Shown here one piece after another: positions 42,387-50,266 of a DNA stretch of 64,000 bases (its first letter is position 1; each line of letters starts with the position of its first letter). Position numbers and translations under genes: made by a program. Source of the stretch: Candidatus Woesearchaeota archaeon (lineage in GTDB: Archaea; Nanobdellota; Nanobdellia; Woesearchaeales; UBA11576); the NCBI GenBank assembly GCA_018668595.1, contig JABJCP010000035.1, positions 267,284 to 331,283 of the forward strand. The letters are read 5' to 3'. The notes under the pieces were generated by a model. That model made no database searches. It worked only from the letters and a program-made list of their open reading frames with translations, and was not told the origin of the DNA.

Positions 42387-43471
42387 TCATTCACTACCAA
42401 ACTTTCCAAAAAACCAATATATTTCTCATTAAGTTTTACTGCTCGGTCTACTAACAAATCTATTTGTATTTTGTATTTTTCTTCTTGTTCTAATTCATGT
42501 ATTTTAGAGGTATATCTGTATTTTTCAAGGTCTAATTTTTCTTCAATAACTGTTTGAGGCGGAAGTAATCCATCTGTTACATAACCGCAGTGTGAAAAAT
42601 CGTGTGATCTTCTACGTTCATATTTTAGTTCTACAATATCTTTTATTGAAAAACCAACACTTCTTAATGATTTTAGTGCGATTTCTGTATTTATTTTCCA
42701 ATACTCCACATATAATTCATCTTGTTCGTCTAAAATTTCTGATGGAACCTCTACTTTTTGAGATCCTCCTCTTGAAACTTGTACTTCTTCTGGAATTGCA
42801 GAAAATGAGCAAAATGAACTGTTCCGTGTTATAGACCAATTTGTCATTTTTCTTGACTGAATTAATTCTTCTTCAACATAGTCTTGTTCAACTATTGCAT
42901 CAAGTTTATCGGGTCGTGGATAATTTATTTTCTTTGGTTCTTTCGCAGGTTTATATTCAGTATCAATAAATGAATTTAAAAAATCAAGATATTCTTCACA
43001 CACTTTAGTTGCTCTTTTTGCTAAATCCGCATAGTCTTGTAGAATTTCTTTATCGCTTTCATTCAGTTCCCAATATTTTTTTATGAATGCATTATATTTT
43101 TTCTGAGGAAGTATAGTTTGTAGAGCATTTTCTATCTGCCCATATTTTGGTTTTATATGTATGTTTGGATCTCTAAATAATTTTTGAAATATTTCTTCGA
43201 CAGGCATTGGTGAGGCTTTTGTTGCAATCTTTACATTAATTTTGTTAAGTTCTTCTCCAATTGCATAATATTCTTTTTCAAATTCAGGAGAAACGTTGCA
43301 AAAGTAAAAAAACTCACTTAATCCTTTAGTATCTCCATATGCTCTGTCAAACTGAGTTCTATCAGGCATAAGAGGATGTGGATTATCCATCACTTTCATT
43401 GAATATAATTTTGTTCTTGTAAATGGTATCAACCAATTTTCTAAATAATATTTATTTATTTTTTCTTTCAT
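42383..43471 (-). CDS. Hypothetical protein with two similar halves, 362 aa
   Basis: A soluble, helical protein. Its two halves end alike (RATKVCEEYLDFLNSF near the middle and RAVKLNEKYIGFLESL at the C-terminus), suggesting an internal duplication. The centre (FSCSF-like SITRNSSFCSFSAIPEEVQVSRGG) is beta-rich. ATG 43471 is preferred because a ribosome site (gaggtaa) lies before it; the frame is open to 43504. The gene follows the 43501 gene closely on the same strand, so the two form an operon. Confidence 0.65.
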   Translation of the reverse strand: MKEKINKYYLENWLIPFTRTKLYSMKVMDNPHPLMPDRTQFDRAYGDTKGLSEFFYFCNVSPEFEKEYYAIGEELNKINVKIATKASPMPVEEIFQKLFRDPNIHIKPKYGQIENALQTILPQKKYNAFIKKYWELNESDKEILQDYADLAKRATKVCEEYLDFLNSFIDTEYKPAKEPKKINYPRPDKLDAIVEQDYVEEELIQSRKMTNWSITRNSSFCSFSAIPEEVQVSRGGSQKVEVPSEILDEQDELYVEYWKINTEIALKSLRSVGFSIKDIVELKYERRRSHDFSHCGYVTDGLLPPQTVIEEKLDLEKYRYTSKIHELEQEEKYKIQIDLLVDRAVKLNEKYIGFLESLVVND

Positions 43472-43500
43472 TTTTTTACCTCTTTTATTTTTGTTAACAT

Positions 43501-44067
43501 TCATTTATCATAATAATCAAATCTTAATTCATCTACTTCAATGTTTAATCCTAATTTTTCTTTATGTTTTCTTAATGTCTTCAAAGCCAACTTATCATAA
43601 TCTCGTTCACCTTGATGTCCTGCTTTGACATATCCTTGTTCTGCAAAATAGTAAATACTTGCAATTTCTTCTAGAGCATACCCAACTAATCTATCAATGT
43701 CAGAATGATTTTTTTCTACTTTGGTTTTATTGTACGTAATCTTTCTTGTTTGTCGCATAAATATTTCATCAGTAACATATAATTTTTTAAGTTCACAAAA
43801 AATATTTTGAAATCTTTTATTTTCAGATAATATGTTCCAAGAATTAATATTAATTCCGGAGATTTCATCTCGCAACTCATTTCCTAGTTCTATAATTTTT
43901 TCTTTTAAACTTACATCTACCTTATTGCCATTATATTTTTGAATTTCATCTGCAATAATTATATCTAACACATCATAATCTTGCAAAGATTCGACACATT
44001 TTCTCATTTTTGTTAAGTATGCAGAATATAATCCGATTCCTGTCCACACTCTTTTTTGTTTTGTCAT
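43501..44067 (-). CDS. Hypothetical helical protein, 188 aa
   Basis: A helical, soluble protein without known domain (KRVWTGIGLYSAYLTKMRKC, then YALEEIASIYYFAEQGY). It has either a GTG start at 44073 or ATG 44067, with no clear ribosome site. It is divergent from the Lrp-type regulator at 44163, with about 90 bases between, and may be controlled by it. The next gene on this strand follows after about 30 bases. Confidence 0.65.
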   Translation of the reverse strand: MTKQKRVWTGIGLYSAYLTKMRKCVESLQDYDVLDIIIADEIQKYNGNKVDVSLKEKIIELGNELRDEISGININSWNILSENKRFQNIFCELKKLYVTDEIFMRQTRKITYNKTKVEKNHSDIDRLVGYALEEIASIYYFAEQGYVKAGHQGERDYDKLALKTLRKHKEKLGLNIEVDELRFDYYDK

Positions 44068-44119
44068 AACCACACAGGAGTAACGGCAACACTAAATAAG
44101 TTTCTACTAATTTATTGCT

Positions 44120-44156
44120 GATTATAACAAAATTTATATACTAATTGTGATTATAA
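44120..44156. promoter_or_regulatory. Lrp-gene promoter with flanking direct repeats
   Basis: The TATA box tttatata (44133-44140) lies about 25 bases before ATG 44163, so the mRNA is probably leaderless. The octamer gattataa occurs on each side of the TATA box, at 44120-44127 and 44149-44156, a likely autoregulatory site for the Lrp-type protein. Confidence 0.5.
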
Positions 44157-44162
44157 GTAATT

Positions 44163-45131
44163 ATGCTAACAAAAACTGAACAAAAGATATTATTTGAATT
44201 AGACAAAAATGCTAGATTATCAGGATCTCAAATAGCTAAAAAACTAAAATATTCTCCTGAAGCAGTAAATTATAACATCAGAAACCTTGAAAAAAAAGGA
44301 ATAATTACAGATTATATTACTGTTACTGATTTTTCAAAATTAGGATTAACACACTATAAATTTAATTTAAAATTTAATAACTTAAATGAAAAAATAAGAA
44401 AAGAAGTAGTGGATTTTCTAAAAACAAAGAAATCAGTTAAATGGATTGCAGATTGTGAAGGAAATTTTGATCTAATGTTTTCTGTTAGATGTAAAACTTG
44501 TTCTGATTTTGAAAAACTAAAATATGATCTTTTCTATAATTTTGATAAATATCTTAATAAGAAAACTATTGCCATTATTTCAGAAGCAGTAACTTACACA
44601 AGGGAATACATATTACATTCAGATGAACAGACTAATTTCGAAAAAAATGAATTTATTCTTTACTCAGGTTCAGAACAAATTAACTTAACCAAAGAAGAAC
44701 TAAAAATTTTGGATTCCATTGGTTCGAACTGTAGAAAATCAATTCCTCAATTAAGCAAAGAATTAAACATAACTCCAAGAATAATAAGATACACAATTCA
44801 AAAACTTGAAAAGAATAAAATAATCTCTGGATATAAACTCGCAATTGATTATCAAAAAATTAATTATTATTTTTTTAAATTATTTATTAATCTTAGATCT
44901 GCATCACAGGAACGAATTAATTCATTCAAACAATATTGTAAACAACATCCAAATTTTACTTATTGGGTAAAAATTATTGGCTCATGGGATATGGAGCATG
45001 AAATTGAAGTTGAAAATATGCAAGAATTTTATAAAATAATAAAAGATATTAGAAATAAATATTCTGACATTATTCAGACAATGGATTCGATAATGGTTAC
45101 GAATGAGCATAAAATTATTCATGCGAATTAA
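44163..45131 (+). CDS. Lrp/AsnC-type regulator with duplicated modules
   Basis: The 322-residue protein contains two winged-helix plus ligand-domain units. HTH 1 (KILFELDKNARLSGSQIAKKL...NIRNLEKKGII) is followed by an Lrp-like beta region. HTH 2 (LKILDSIGSNCRKSIPQLSKEL...TIQKLEKNKII) is followed by another Lrp-type region ending TMDSIMVTNEHKI. Most Lrp proteins have one unit of about 150 residues, so this is a tandem duplication, a form seen in several DPANN genomes. It probably binds its own promoter and perhaps the divergent gene. Confidence 0.85.
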   Translation: MLTKTEQKILFELDKNARLSGSQIAKKLKYSPEAVNYNIRNLEKKGIITDYITVTDFSKLGLTHYKFNLKFNNLNEKIRKEVVDFLKTKKSVKWIADCEGNFDLMFSVRCKTCSDFEKLKYDLFYNFDKYLNKKTIAIISEAVTYTREYILHSDEQTNFEKNEFILYSGSEQINLTKEELKILDSIGSNCRKSIPQLSKELNITPRIIRYTIQKLEKNKIISGYKLAIDYQKINYYFFKLFINLRSASQERINSFKQYCKQHPNFTYWVKIIGSWDMEHEIEVENMQEFYKIIKDIRNKYSDIIQTMDSIMVTNEHKIIHAN

Positions 45132-45163
45132 AATCAAATAAACATAAGTTAAGAGGTATAAAA

Positions 45164-45661
45164 ATGGTAAATAAAGAATTAATGGAAGATTTCGAAACTG
45201 AATTTGAAAAAATTAAACAAGAGTTAGGTTTTAAAGCAACACTCAAAGAATTAGAGTCTGTTTTCTTTTTAAGAGATTTTATTCATGCAACTAAGTTTGT
45301 TAGCAGTTCTTTATCTCGACAAGTTTGTGGTAGAATTTGTGAAACTTTCAAAGGATGGTCTGGATATTTGCATGGGATAGTTATGCCTGTTCCTCATTCT
45401 ATGTATAGTGTTACTGAGAATAATATGTTTGACGATGATAATAAAAAAGAAATAATGCTTATTATGAAAAAAATCATGGAATTTACTTCGAGAAGTGCTC
45501 TTATTGGGTTGACTAAAGATAAAAAAGCAGAAGCTGAGTTTATTGATGAAACATTTAAATTTTGGAATGATGAGCTTAATGTTTTGTTGGAAAAAACAAT
45601 GAGTAAAGTAAATCAAGGTTGGAAAAAACAAATTGATGAACATGATTTAGAACAAGAGTAA
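45164..45661 (+). CDS. Conserved archaeal hypothetical protein, 165 aa
   Basis: A soluble, helical protein with a striking stretch, FFLRDFIHATKFVSSSLSRQVCGRICETFKGWSGYLHGIVMP, of the sort I associate with short conserved archaeal proteins of unknown function. It follows the Lrp-type gene after 32 bases with a ribosome site (agaggta) before ATG 45164, so the two are probably co-transcribed. Confidence 0.7.
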   Translation: MVNKELMEDFETEFEKIKQELGFKATLKELESVFFLRDFIHATKFVSSSLSRQVCGRICETFKGWSGYLHGIVMPVPHSMYSVTENNMFDDDNKKEIMLIMKKIMEFTSRSALIGLTKDKKAEAEFIDETFKFWNDELNVLLEKTMSKVNQGWKKQIDEHDLEQE

Positions 45662-45701
45662 TTATTTCTTTTCATATTTATTTTTTTTATTTTTTCTTGT
45701 T

Positions 45702-46226
45702 TTATATTATTAACTTCCTCATCTCTGTGTAAAACCTTTTTGCACGTTCAAGTGAAGTTTTTGCTTTAGCGTTTTTAATTAATTCAGTTGTGCTATATTG
45801 AACACGATTTCTTTTTTCTCTTTCTAAGTCAAATTGAAGAACCAAATCATTTGCATTCATAAAATTTAATGCTTGTTTTTGAACTTCTTCATATTGGTCT
45901 AATATTGATTTGTTTAGTTTATTTCTAATATGAACTATGAGCGCATCTGCAGTTACTTTGTGTGCTATTTTTGATCCGACTTTGTAGCCATATGAATAAA
46001 GAATTGCATTCGCAATATAAAACATTGAATAATACGCACAAACAATTGTCCACAAGAAGGAATTATTTGCATTAGCTAAATGAGCCATTTGTAAACTATC
46101 TTTTGCATTTTGATTTAAAATTCTAAGAATATTTTCATTTTGATTTTTTTCTTTTTTTAGCAGTCTGTCGTTTAGATATATCTTTACGTTTTGTTCTGCC
46201 TCTTTTATTCGTTGTTTTGTTAGCAT
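45702..46226 (-). CDS. HEPN-domain protein (toxin of second MNT/HEPN pair)
   Basis: A helical 174-residue protein of the HEPN kind: WTIVCAYYSMFYIANAILY is the typical central helix and EREKRNRVQYSTTE the RxxRN..DY-type motif of the COG1895-like group. HEPN proteins of this type are RNases or partners of nucleotidyltransferases. Its start lies 92 bases inside the 3' end of the MNT gene in another frame. Without these first 31 codons the first HEPN helix would be lost, so the overlap is real. Confidence 0.8.
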   Translation of the reverse strand: MLTKQRIKEAEQNVKIYLNDRLLKKEKNQNENILRILNQNAKDSLQMAHLANANNSFLWTIVCAYYSMFYIANAILYSYGYKVGSKIAHKVTADALIVHIRNKLNKSILDQYEEVQKQALNFMNANDLVLQFDLEREKRNRVQYSTTELIKNAKAKTSLERAKRFYTEMRKLII

Positions 46227-46776
46227 TTTCTATGAGTTTGTAATAGTTTTCAATTCCAATCAGCACTATGTTGTGATTGACTGCTTCTGATACGACACTA
46301 AATTCATTGCTTTGAAGCATTTGAATGAATTCATCATGCGTTATTGAATTAACATGAATGTCTAAATTCAATATTGATAGGTTTGTCTCAATTTCTCTGC
46401 ATTCTTCTGAAATTATCAATAGATCATAATCTGATTTTTCAGATGGTTTTCTAACCTGTGATCCGAATAACAATGCAATAAATGATTTGTTTAATTCATT
46501 TAATTGTTCATAAATAAGTTTGATATTTTTATTTTTGAATATTTTTTCTCGTCTTTCAAATTCTGTTTTAAACAGAAAAGGGTGATTTTTTTGTTCTAAG
46601 TTTATTTTATTAGCATTTCCAAATTGTTCTAGGGATATTATTCCTTGCGATTCTAACCGTTTAATGATGTTGTGTGTATTTTTGTAGTCAATATTAACTG
46701 CTTTTGAAATAGAGCGAATGCTATAGTTATCTTTTTTGTTTTCAAGCAAGTATGAAATTATTAATGTTTCTTTCAT
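46135..46776 (-). CDS. HTH plus MNT nucleotidyltransferase (antitoxin)
   Basis: Residues 1-65 form a winged helix (ENKKDNYSIRSISKAV, NIIKRLESQGIISL). Residues 90-180 form an MNT domain with ALLFGSQVRKPSEKSDYDLLII (GS...DxD). The last 30 residues are a very basic tail (KRGRTKRKDISKRQTAKK) encoded by the same bases as the start of the HEPN gene. The HTH makes this protein a likely autorepressor. ATG 46776 is chosen over GTG 46785, which lies inside the operator palindrome. Confidence 0.8.
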   Translation of the reverse strand: MKETLIISYLLENKKDNYSIRSISKAVNIDYKNTHNIIKRLESQGIISLEQFGNANKINLEQKNHPFLFKTEFERREKIFKNKNIKLIYEQLNELNKSFIALLFGSQVRKPSEKSDYDLLIISEECREIETNLSILNLDIHVNSITHDEFIQMLQSNEFSVVSEAVNHNIVLIGIENYYKLIENANKTTNKRGRTKRKDISKRQTAKKRKKSK

Positions 46777-46784
46777 GGTAAGCA

Positions 46785-46813
46785 CACCATAATACTATGG
46801 TGAATAAACCATA
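46785..46813 (-). promoter_or_regulatory. Overlapping palindromes, operator of second MNT/HEPN pair
   Basis: Two palindromes share one arm: caccata-atac-tatggtg (46785-46802) and tatggt-gaataa-accata (46796-46813). The second adjoins a TATA-like tttaaatat near 46812-46820 on the minus strand. Repressor bound here would cover the start of the transcript; the HTH-MNT protein itself is the best candidate. Confidence 0.65.
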
Positions 46814-46851
46814 TATTTAAATTTTACTTTTTTTATGTGTAGTATTATTAA

Positions 46852-46965
46852 TTTACTGCATTTTTATCTTTATAAAGTTTCAGTGGAAATTTAAGAAAGA
46901 TTTTCAAAAAACTCAGAGGGTTTTTCAGTTTAATTGGATGGTTTTTCAAATGATTAAAAAACAAA
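46852..46965 (-). repeat. Upstream repeat element R1, copy a
   Basis: This roughly 110-base element recurs at 48338-48452. On the minus strand it contains tttccactgaaactttataaag (TATA plus upstream box), preceded by short gaaaaaccctctga/gaaaatcttt blocks spaced about 21-22 bases. Shorter forms precede the PHP gene (24871-24890) and its truncated copy (26901-26920). Each lies upstream of an accessory gene, so it probably acts as a promoter module. Confidence 0.7.
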
Positions 46966-47093
46966 CCAGAAATAATTCAAAAAATTTGTATGATTTTCAA
47001 TCACTTTTCAACCAAAACATTTTTAAATCGAGCATAGATAATCACTATTAAGAGGGGTGTTATTTTAATTATTAATTAAGCGAGGTAGTCGAT

Positions 47094-47615
47094 ATGTTAG
47101 AAAGAATTATGAATGCACTTCATAAGAGATTGGAGAAAAAGTTGGGTAAAGATGGGATGAAAGCAAATGAAATGATGATAACTGGAATCATGACTAAAAA
47201 AGAACATGCTCCAGGTCATGTTTGGGCAGATTACATGTTTTTATGTGCTTGCTATAGTTCTGTTCAAGAAGATACAAAGCGAGTTAATTATGCTGTAAAG
47301 CAAATAAAAACTGATTTTCCTAATTATGATCCTTCAAAAAGGTTTACATGGGATGCGATCACAGAGGGATTAGAAACTGAAGATATGGTCAATAAAACTG
47401 ATGCAGGTAATGCATTTAGATACAGAGCACCTGTTATTGGACAGATGAATCATTTTTGTGAAGATCATCCAGATTTTAGTTTTGCTGAAAAATTAGGGGA
47501 CTATTTTAACGGAGCAAAGAGTATGGGTATAAAAAAAGATCAAAGCGCTCCTGAGTCTGGTTTAATTAAAGAAAATAATGGGCGTTATAGTTTAAATCAA
47601 GCTTTAGAAGATTAA
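47094..47615 (+). CDS. Hypothetical protein, 173 aa
   Basis: A soluble protein with an Arg/Lys-rich start, two close cysteines (FLCACYSS) and a conserved-looking HAPGHVWADYMF stretch. No family recognised. Ribosome site gcgaggtag lies before ATG 47094. It is divergent from the HTH-MNT gene across the R1 element and convergent with the RelE-type gene, with five bases between the stops. Confidence 0.65.
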   Translation: MLERIMNALHKRLEKKLGKDGMKANEMMITGIMTKKEHAPGHVWADYMFLCACYSSVQEDTKRVNYAVKQIKTDFPNYDPSKRFTWDAITEGLETEDMVNKTDAGNAFRYRAPVIGQMNHFCEDHPDFSFAEKLGDYFNGAKSMGIKKDQSAPESGLIKENNGRYSLNQALED

Positions 47616-47620
47616 TTTTT

Positions 47621-47998
47621 TTATTTTTTCTTATATCCAAATTTTTTATTATATTTTTTGTGATCAAAAATATCTAGTATTAATGAAATAATTTCTACTT
47701 GACTTCCTCTTATGGTGTAAATCATTCTCCAAGCTAGAGCTAAATTAACTTTCCATAAATTATTTACATCATATTCATTACAATAGCATTTTGGAATTCT
47801 ATCTTTAGGAATGTGAAAACCATATTCTGGATTGTCTTTTAGAATTTCTATTTTTTGTTTTATTGAATTTAATATTGTTTGATTGTCACTATTCAGAATG
47901 CCTTTGGAAATTTCCTCACTTATGCTTTTGTTTAGTTTATTAAATGAGTCTTTTGCATTTCCTGTGATTATTACTTTTGTTGGTTTACATTTAAACAT
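47621..47998 (-). CDS. RelE/ParE-like toxin
   Basis: A 125-residue basic protein with the RelE/ParE layout: a helical N-terminal half (DSFNKLNKSISEEISKG), then NPEYGFHIPKDRIPK, LWKVNLALAWRMIYTI (core strands with the basic WR pair), QVEIISLILDIFDHKKYNKKFGY. RelE-type toxins cut mRNA at the ribosome; ParE types poison gyrase. The W-R-M-I-Y-T segment favours RelE. It overlaps the stop codon of the HTH gene (TAATG), so the pair is coupled. Confidence 0.85.
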   Translation of the reverse strand: MFKCKPTKVIITGNAKDSFNKLNKSISEEISKGILNSDNQTILNSIKQKIEILKDNPEYGFHIPKDRIPKCYCNEYDVNNLWKVNLALAWRMIYTIRGSQVEIISLILDIFDHKKYNKKFGYKKK

Positions 47999-48261
47999 TA
48001 TAATTCAAGTCCATCTTTTATTGCAACACCTAATTTTTTGCTAGGGTTATGTATCCAAATTATTCCTTTTCTTCCATCCAGTATTTTTCCACTGTCTTCT
48101 AAATACTGCAAGATTACATTTAATGTTTGATGCATTATTTTTGTTGGCAACCTTTTTTTCAAATCTTCTCTAGTCATTAGTTCATTCGCTTTTTTCAAAA
48201 CATCTTCAACAATCAAGACAGTTTTTAGATTCGGGTAATGTATTACTTTTTGTTTTAGCAT
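47998..48261 (-). CDS. HTH antitoxin-like partner of RelE-type toxin
   Basis: An 87-residue protein with a winged-helix look: VEDVLKKANELMTREDLKKRLPTKIMHQTLNVILQYLEDSGKILDGRKGIIWI. Short archaeal proteins of this type are found before RelE-like genes. It probably represses its own promoter and neutralises the toxin. ATG 48261 is preferred over GTG 48273. Direct repeats of aacttatata lie upstream. Confidence 0.8.
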   Translation of the reverse strand: MLKQKVIHYPNLKTVLIVEDVLKKANELMTREDLKKRLPTKIMHQTLNVILQYLEDSGKILDGRKGIIWIHNPSKKLGVAIKDGLEL

Positions 48262-48280
48262 GTAAACCACCATTTATATG

Positions 48281-48312
48281 AACTTATATAGTTATATACA
48301 TAAACTTATATA
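48281..48312 (-). promoter_or_regulatory. Direct repeats at RelE-operon promoter
   Basis: The decamer aacttatata occurs at 48281-48290 and 48303-48312, 22 bases (two helical turns) apart, just upstream of the antitoxin start. Two turns apart on one face of the helix suits a dimeric repressor. The repeats also contain TATA-like sequence. Confidence 0.45.
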
Positions 48313-48337
48313 AATATTTTGTGGTTTTTGATACTGT

Positions 48338-48452
48338 TTTACTGCATTTTCATCTTTATAAAGTTTCAGTGGAAATTTCAGAAGGATTTTCAAAATAGTC
48401 AGAGGGTTTTTCAATTTGATTGTAGAGATTTTCAAAGCATTAAAAAGTAGAA
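48338..48452 (-). repeat. Upstream repeat element R1, copy b
   Basis: Second long copy of R1 (see 46852-46965), with the same order: TATA-like ctttataaag, tttccactgaaa and then gaaaatc and gaaaaaccctctga blocks. By eye about three quarters of positions agree with copy a. It lies upstream of the HTH/RelE-type operon. Confidence 0.7.
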
Positions 48453-48485
48453 TGAAAATATTTCAAGATTTAAGAAGAATTTTCA

Positions 48486-49211
48486 TTAAAAATAAAATAA
48501 TTTATGATCTTCATAATGGGTCGTAGTTGTTTGTAATATTTTTTTGATTCGATCAAACTTAAATACGTTTTCTACTTTTTTTAGTTTTCTGTTTGCTTCA
48601 TCAGAATACTGTTTAGTTATATTGAGCCCAAGGAGTTCTAATGCTTTTTCACGTTTTTGTTTTGATAGTTCTCTAAGTAGTTTGCATCTGTCTCTATCAT
48701 TTTTCATCGCAGCATAATCTTGTCCTCGATAAACTCTGTCAACATCTTCATATCCACATCCATAAAATGATCTGCGAGTTTCATACCGAGAATAGTCTCC
48801 TGTTTGAAGTTGACAGGATATTTTCTTTTCTCGTTCGTTAAAATCTTTGTAAGCATGTACTGCGACTGATGCTGCTTTTCTTTTTTTATGAAGTCTTTCA
48901 TACATTTCTACTACATCGTCATATTTTTCAGGTTTGTATTTTGTTTGAAGAATATAGTGAAATGCAATAGTGTCTTGGATGAATTCTTTTTTTTGTGATT
49001 CTGTTTCTTGTTCAAGCAGTTGTTCAAGATAGCTTATTTTACTATCTGCTCTTCGGAATTTAGTTAGTTCTGTACATATTGGTTGAATTGATTCCATAAA
49101 TTTCATGTGGTCTTTTAATTGTTTTTCAAAAAGTTCAAAGTTACTTTTAGATTTGTTTATTGATTTGTATATTGTGTTAAATATTTCTGATCTTTTAGCA
49201 CTTGGTGCCAT
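48486..49211 (-). CDS. Hypothetical helical protein, 241 aa
   Basis: Highly charged and helical, with a Cys- and Tyr-rich segment in the middle (CQLQTGDYSRYETRRSFYGCGYEDVDRVYRGQDY). No family recognised, no membrane segment. ATG 49211 is preferred because the ribosome site ttggagatg lies at the more upstream in-frame codons. Promoter not obvious. Confidence 0.6.
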   Translation of the reverse strand: MAPSAKRSEIFNTIYKSINKSKSNFELFEKQLKDHMKFMESIQPICTELTKFRRADSKISYLEQLLEQETESQKKEFIQDTIAFHYILQTKYKPEKYDDVVEMYERLHKKRKAASVAVHAYKDFNEREKKISCQLQTGDYSRYETRRSFYGCGYEDVDRVYRGQDYAAMKNDRDRCKLLRELSKQKREKALELLGLNITKQYSDEANRKLKKVENVFKFDRIKKILQTTTTHYEDHKLFYF

Positions 49212-49362
49212 ATTTATCATCTCCAATTCTCGGTTCGATATTCAATCTCACCCTAGAATAATTATGTTGGAGAAATAAATAAAATTAACCAATGAATTTT
49301 TTACCAATATCTTATTTAATAATTCAAATTTAAGAAATAATTGCGATAAGAAAATTTTTCAT

Positions 49363-49773
49363 TCATTCAACATTGTTCATCATAACATCAACAGGATCAT
49401 AACCTTTTGCTTTAAGTTCTTCTTCAGTTTTTGGTTTTGTTGATGGGAATAAATTTCTCAAAAAAAGATTTAGTTCTTTATGATCAATATATTTAGGATT
49501 TGATTCATTAAATGACATTCCTGGTGTGTGTGAATAAGAAACAACTTTTACTTTTTGTCCAACTGCATTTTCAAGTTGGTCAAAATATTCTTGTATTTTT
49601 TCGCCACTACTATCAAAGTATAGATCTTTAACTGATTGTTTACCTTCTGAAGAAAGTACATCATATGTCCAGTGTTGCATTCCTTCACCTTTTACATCAA
49701 CTTTATGAAATTGCCTCGGAAACATAGCTTTGCTTAGCCTTTGTTCTAGTGTTTTTTTGATATTTCCCAACAT
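49363..49773 (-). CDS. Hypothetical protein, 136 aa
   Basis: Soluble, alpha/beta, starting MLGNIKKTLEQRLSKAMFP with an amphipathic helix. No family recognised. It follows the 49813 gene after a 39-base gap on the same strand; both share the size class and the VVSYSHT/VVYDQRDGD-type strand near their C-terminal halves, so they may be related, though weakly. No signal peptide. Confidence 0.65.
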   Translation of the reverse strand: MLGNIKKTLEQRLSKAMFPRQFHKVDVKGEGMQHWTYDVLSSEGKQSVKDLYFDSSGEKIQEYFDQLENAVGQKVKVVSYSHTPGMSFNESNPKYIDHKELNLFLRNLFPSTKPKTEEELKAKGYDPVDVMMNNVE

Positions 49774-49812
49774 AGTTCTAGCTCGGGGTTACAAATATTT
49801 AAGCATTACTGT

Positions 49813-50109
49813 TCATCTTGGAAAGTATCCTCCTGATAAATCATGGCCTGAATATGTAAAGTCTACAAAGTCTCCATCTCTTTGATCATAAACTACTTTT
49901 ACATTCCATCCTTGTGCTCTGTATTTATTGAAAAATTCTTCTCTCAAATAATGAGGTATTTCTGAAAAAAACTTTCTATGGTCTAAAGTTACTCTTTTAC
50001 CATCAAAACTACGTTCCAGTGCTTGATCAATTTTCGCTTCTAGCTGTTGTAACGAGTCTTTATTATTATCTGCTACTTTTTGTGCTAATGCTTGTGGTCC
50101 GATTACCAT
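49813..50109 (-). CDS. Hypothetical protein, 98 aa
   Basis: A small soluble protein with a helical first half (ALAQKVADNNKDSLQQLEAKI) and a beta second half (WNVKVVYDQRDGDFVDFTYSG). No family recognised. A ribosome site (ggaggaaag) lies before ATG 50109. It is probably the first gene of a two-gene unit with 49363-49773. Confidence 0.65.
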   Translation of the reverse strand: MVIGPQALAQKVADNNKDSLQQLEAKIDQALERSFDGKRVTLDHRKFFSEIPHYLREEFFNKYRAQGWNVKVVYDQRDGDFVDFTYSGHDLSGGYFPR

Positions 50110-50266
50110 TTTTCTTTCCTCCTATTTTGTTTTAGGCGAGATTTTTCTCTCCCCTAATAAGTGTATAGCATACACTAATATATAAAAGTTTAGAATATAA
50201 AACACGTTTTTGCATTAAAATCACTCTAATTCTACAATATGTTAAAGAAATACTCTATTAAAAAGA

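Noticed and set aside
46900..46990. CRISPR array, because of repeated gattttca-type units at about 22-base spacing
   Set aside because: Units are only 6-10 bases alike, spacing is 21-22 bases and no cas genes are present.
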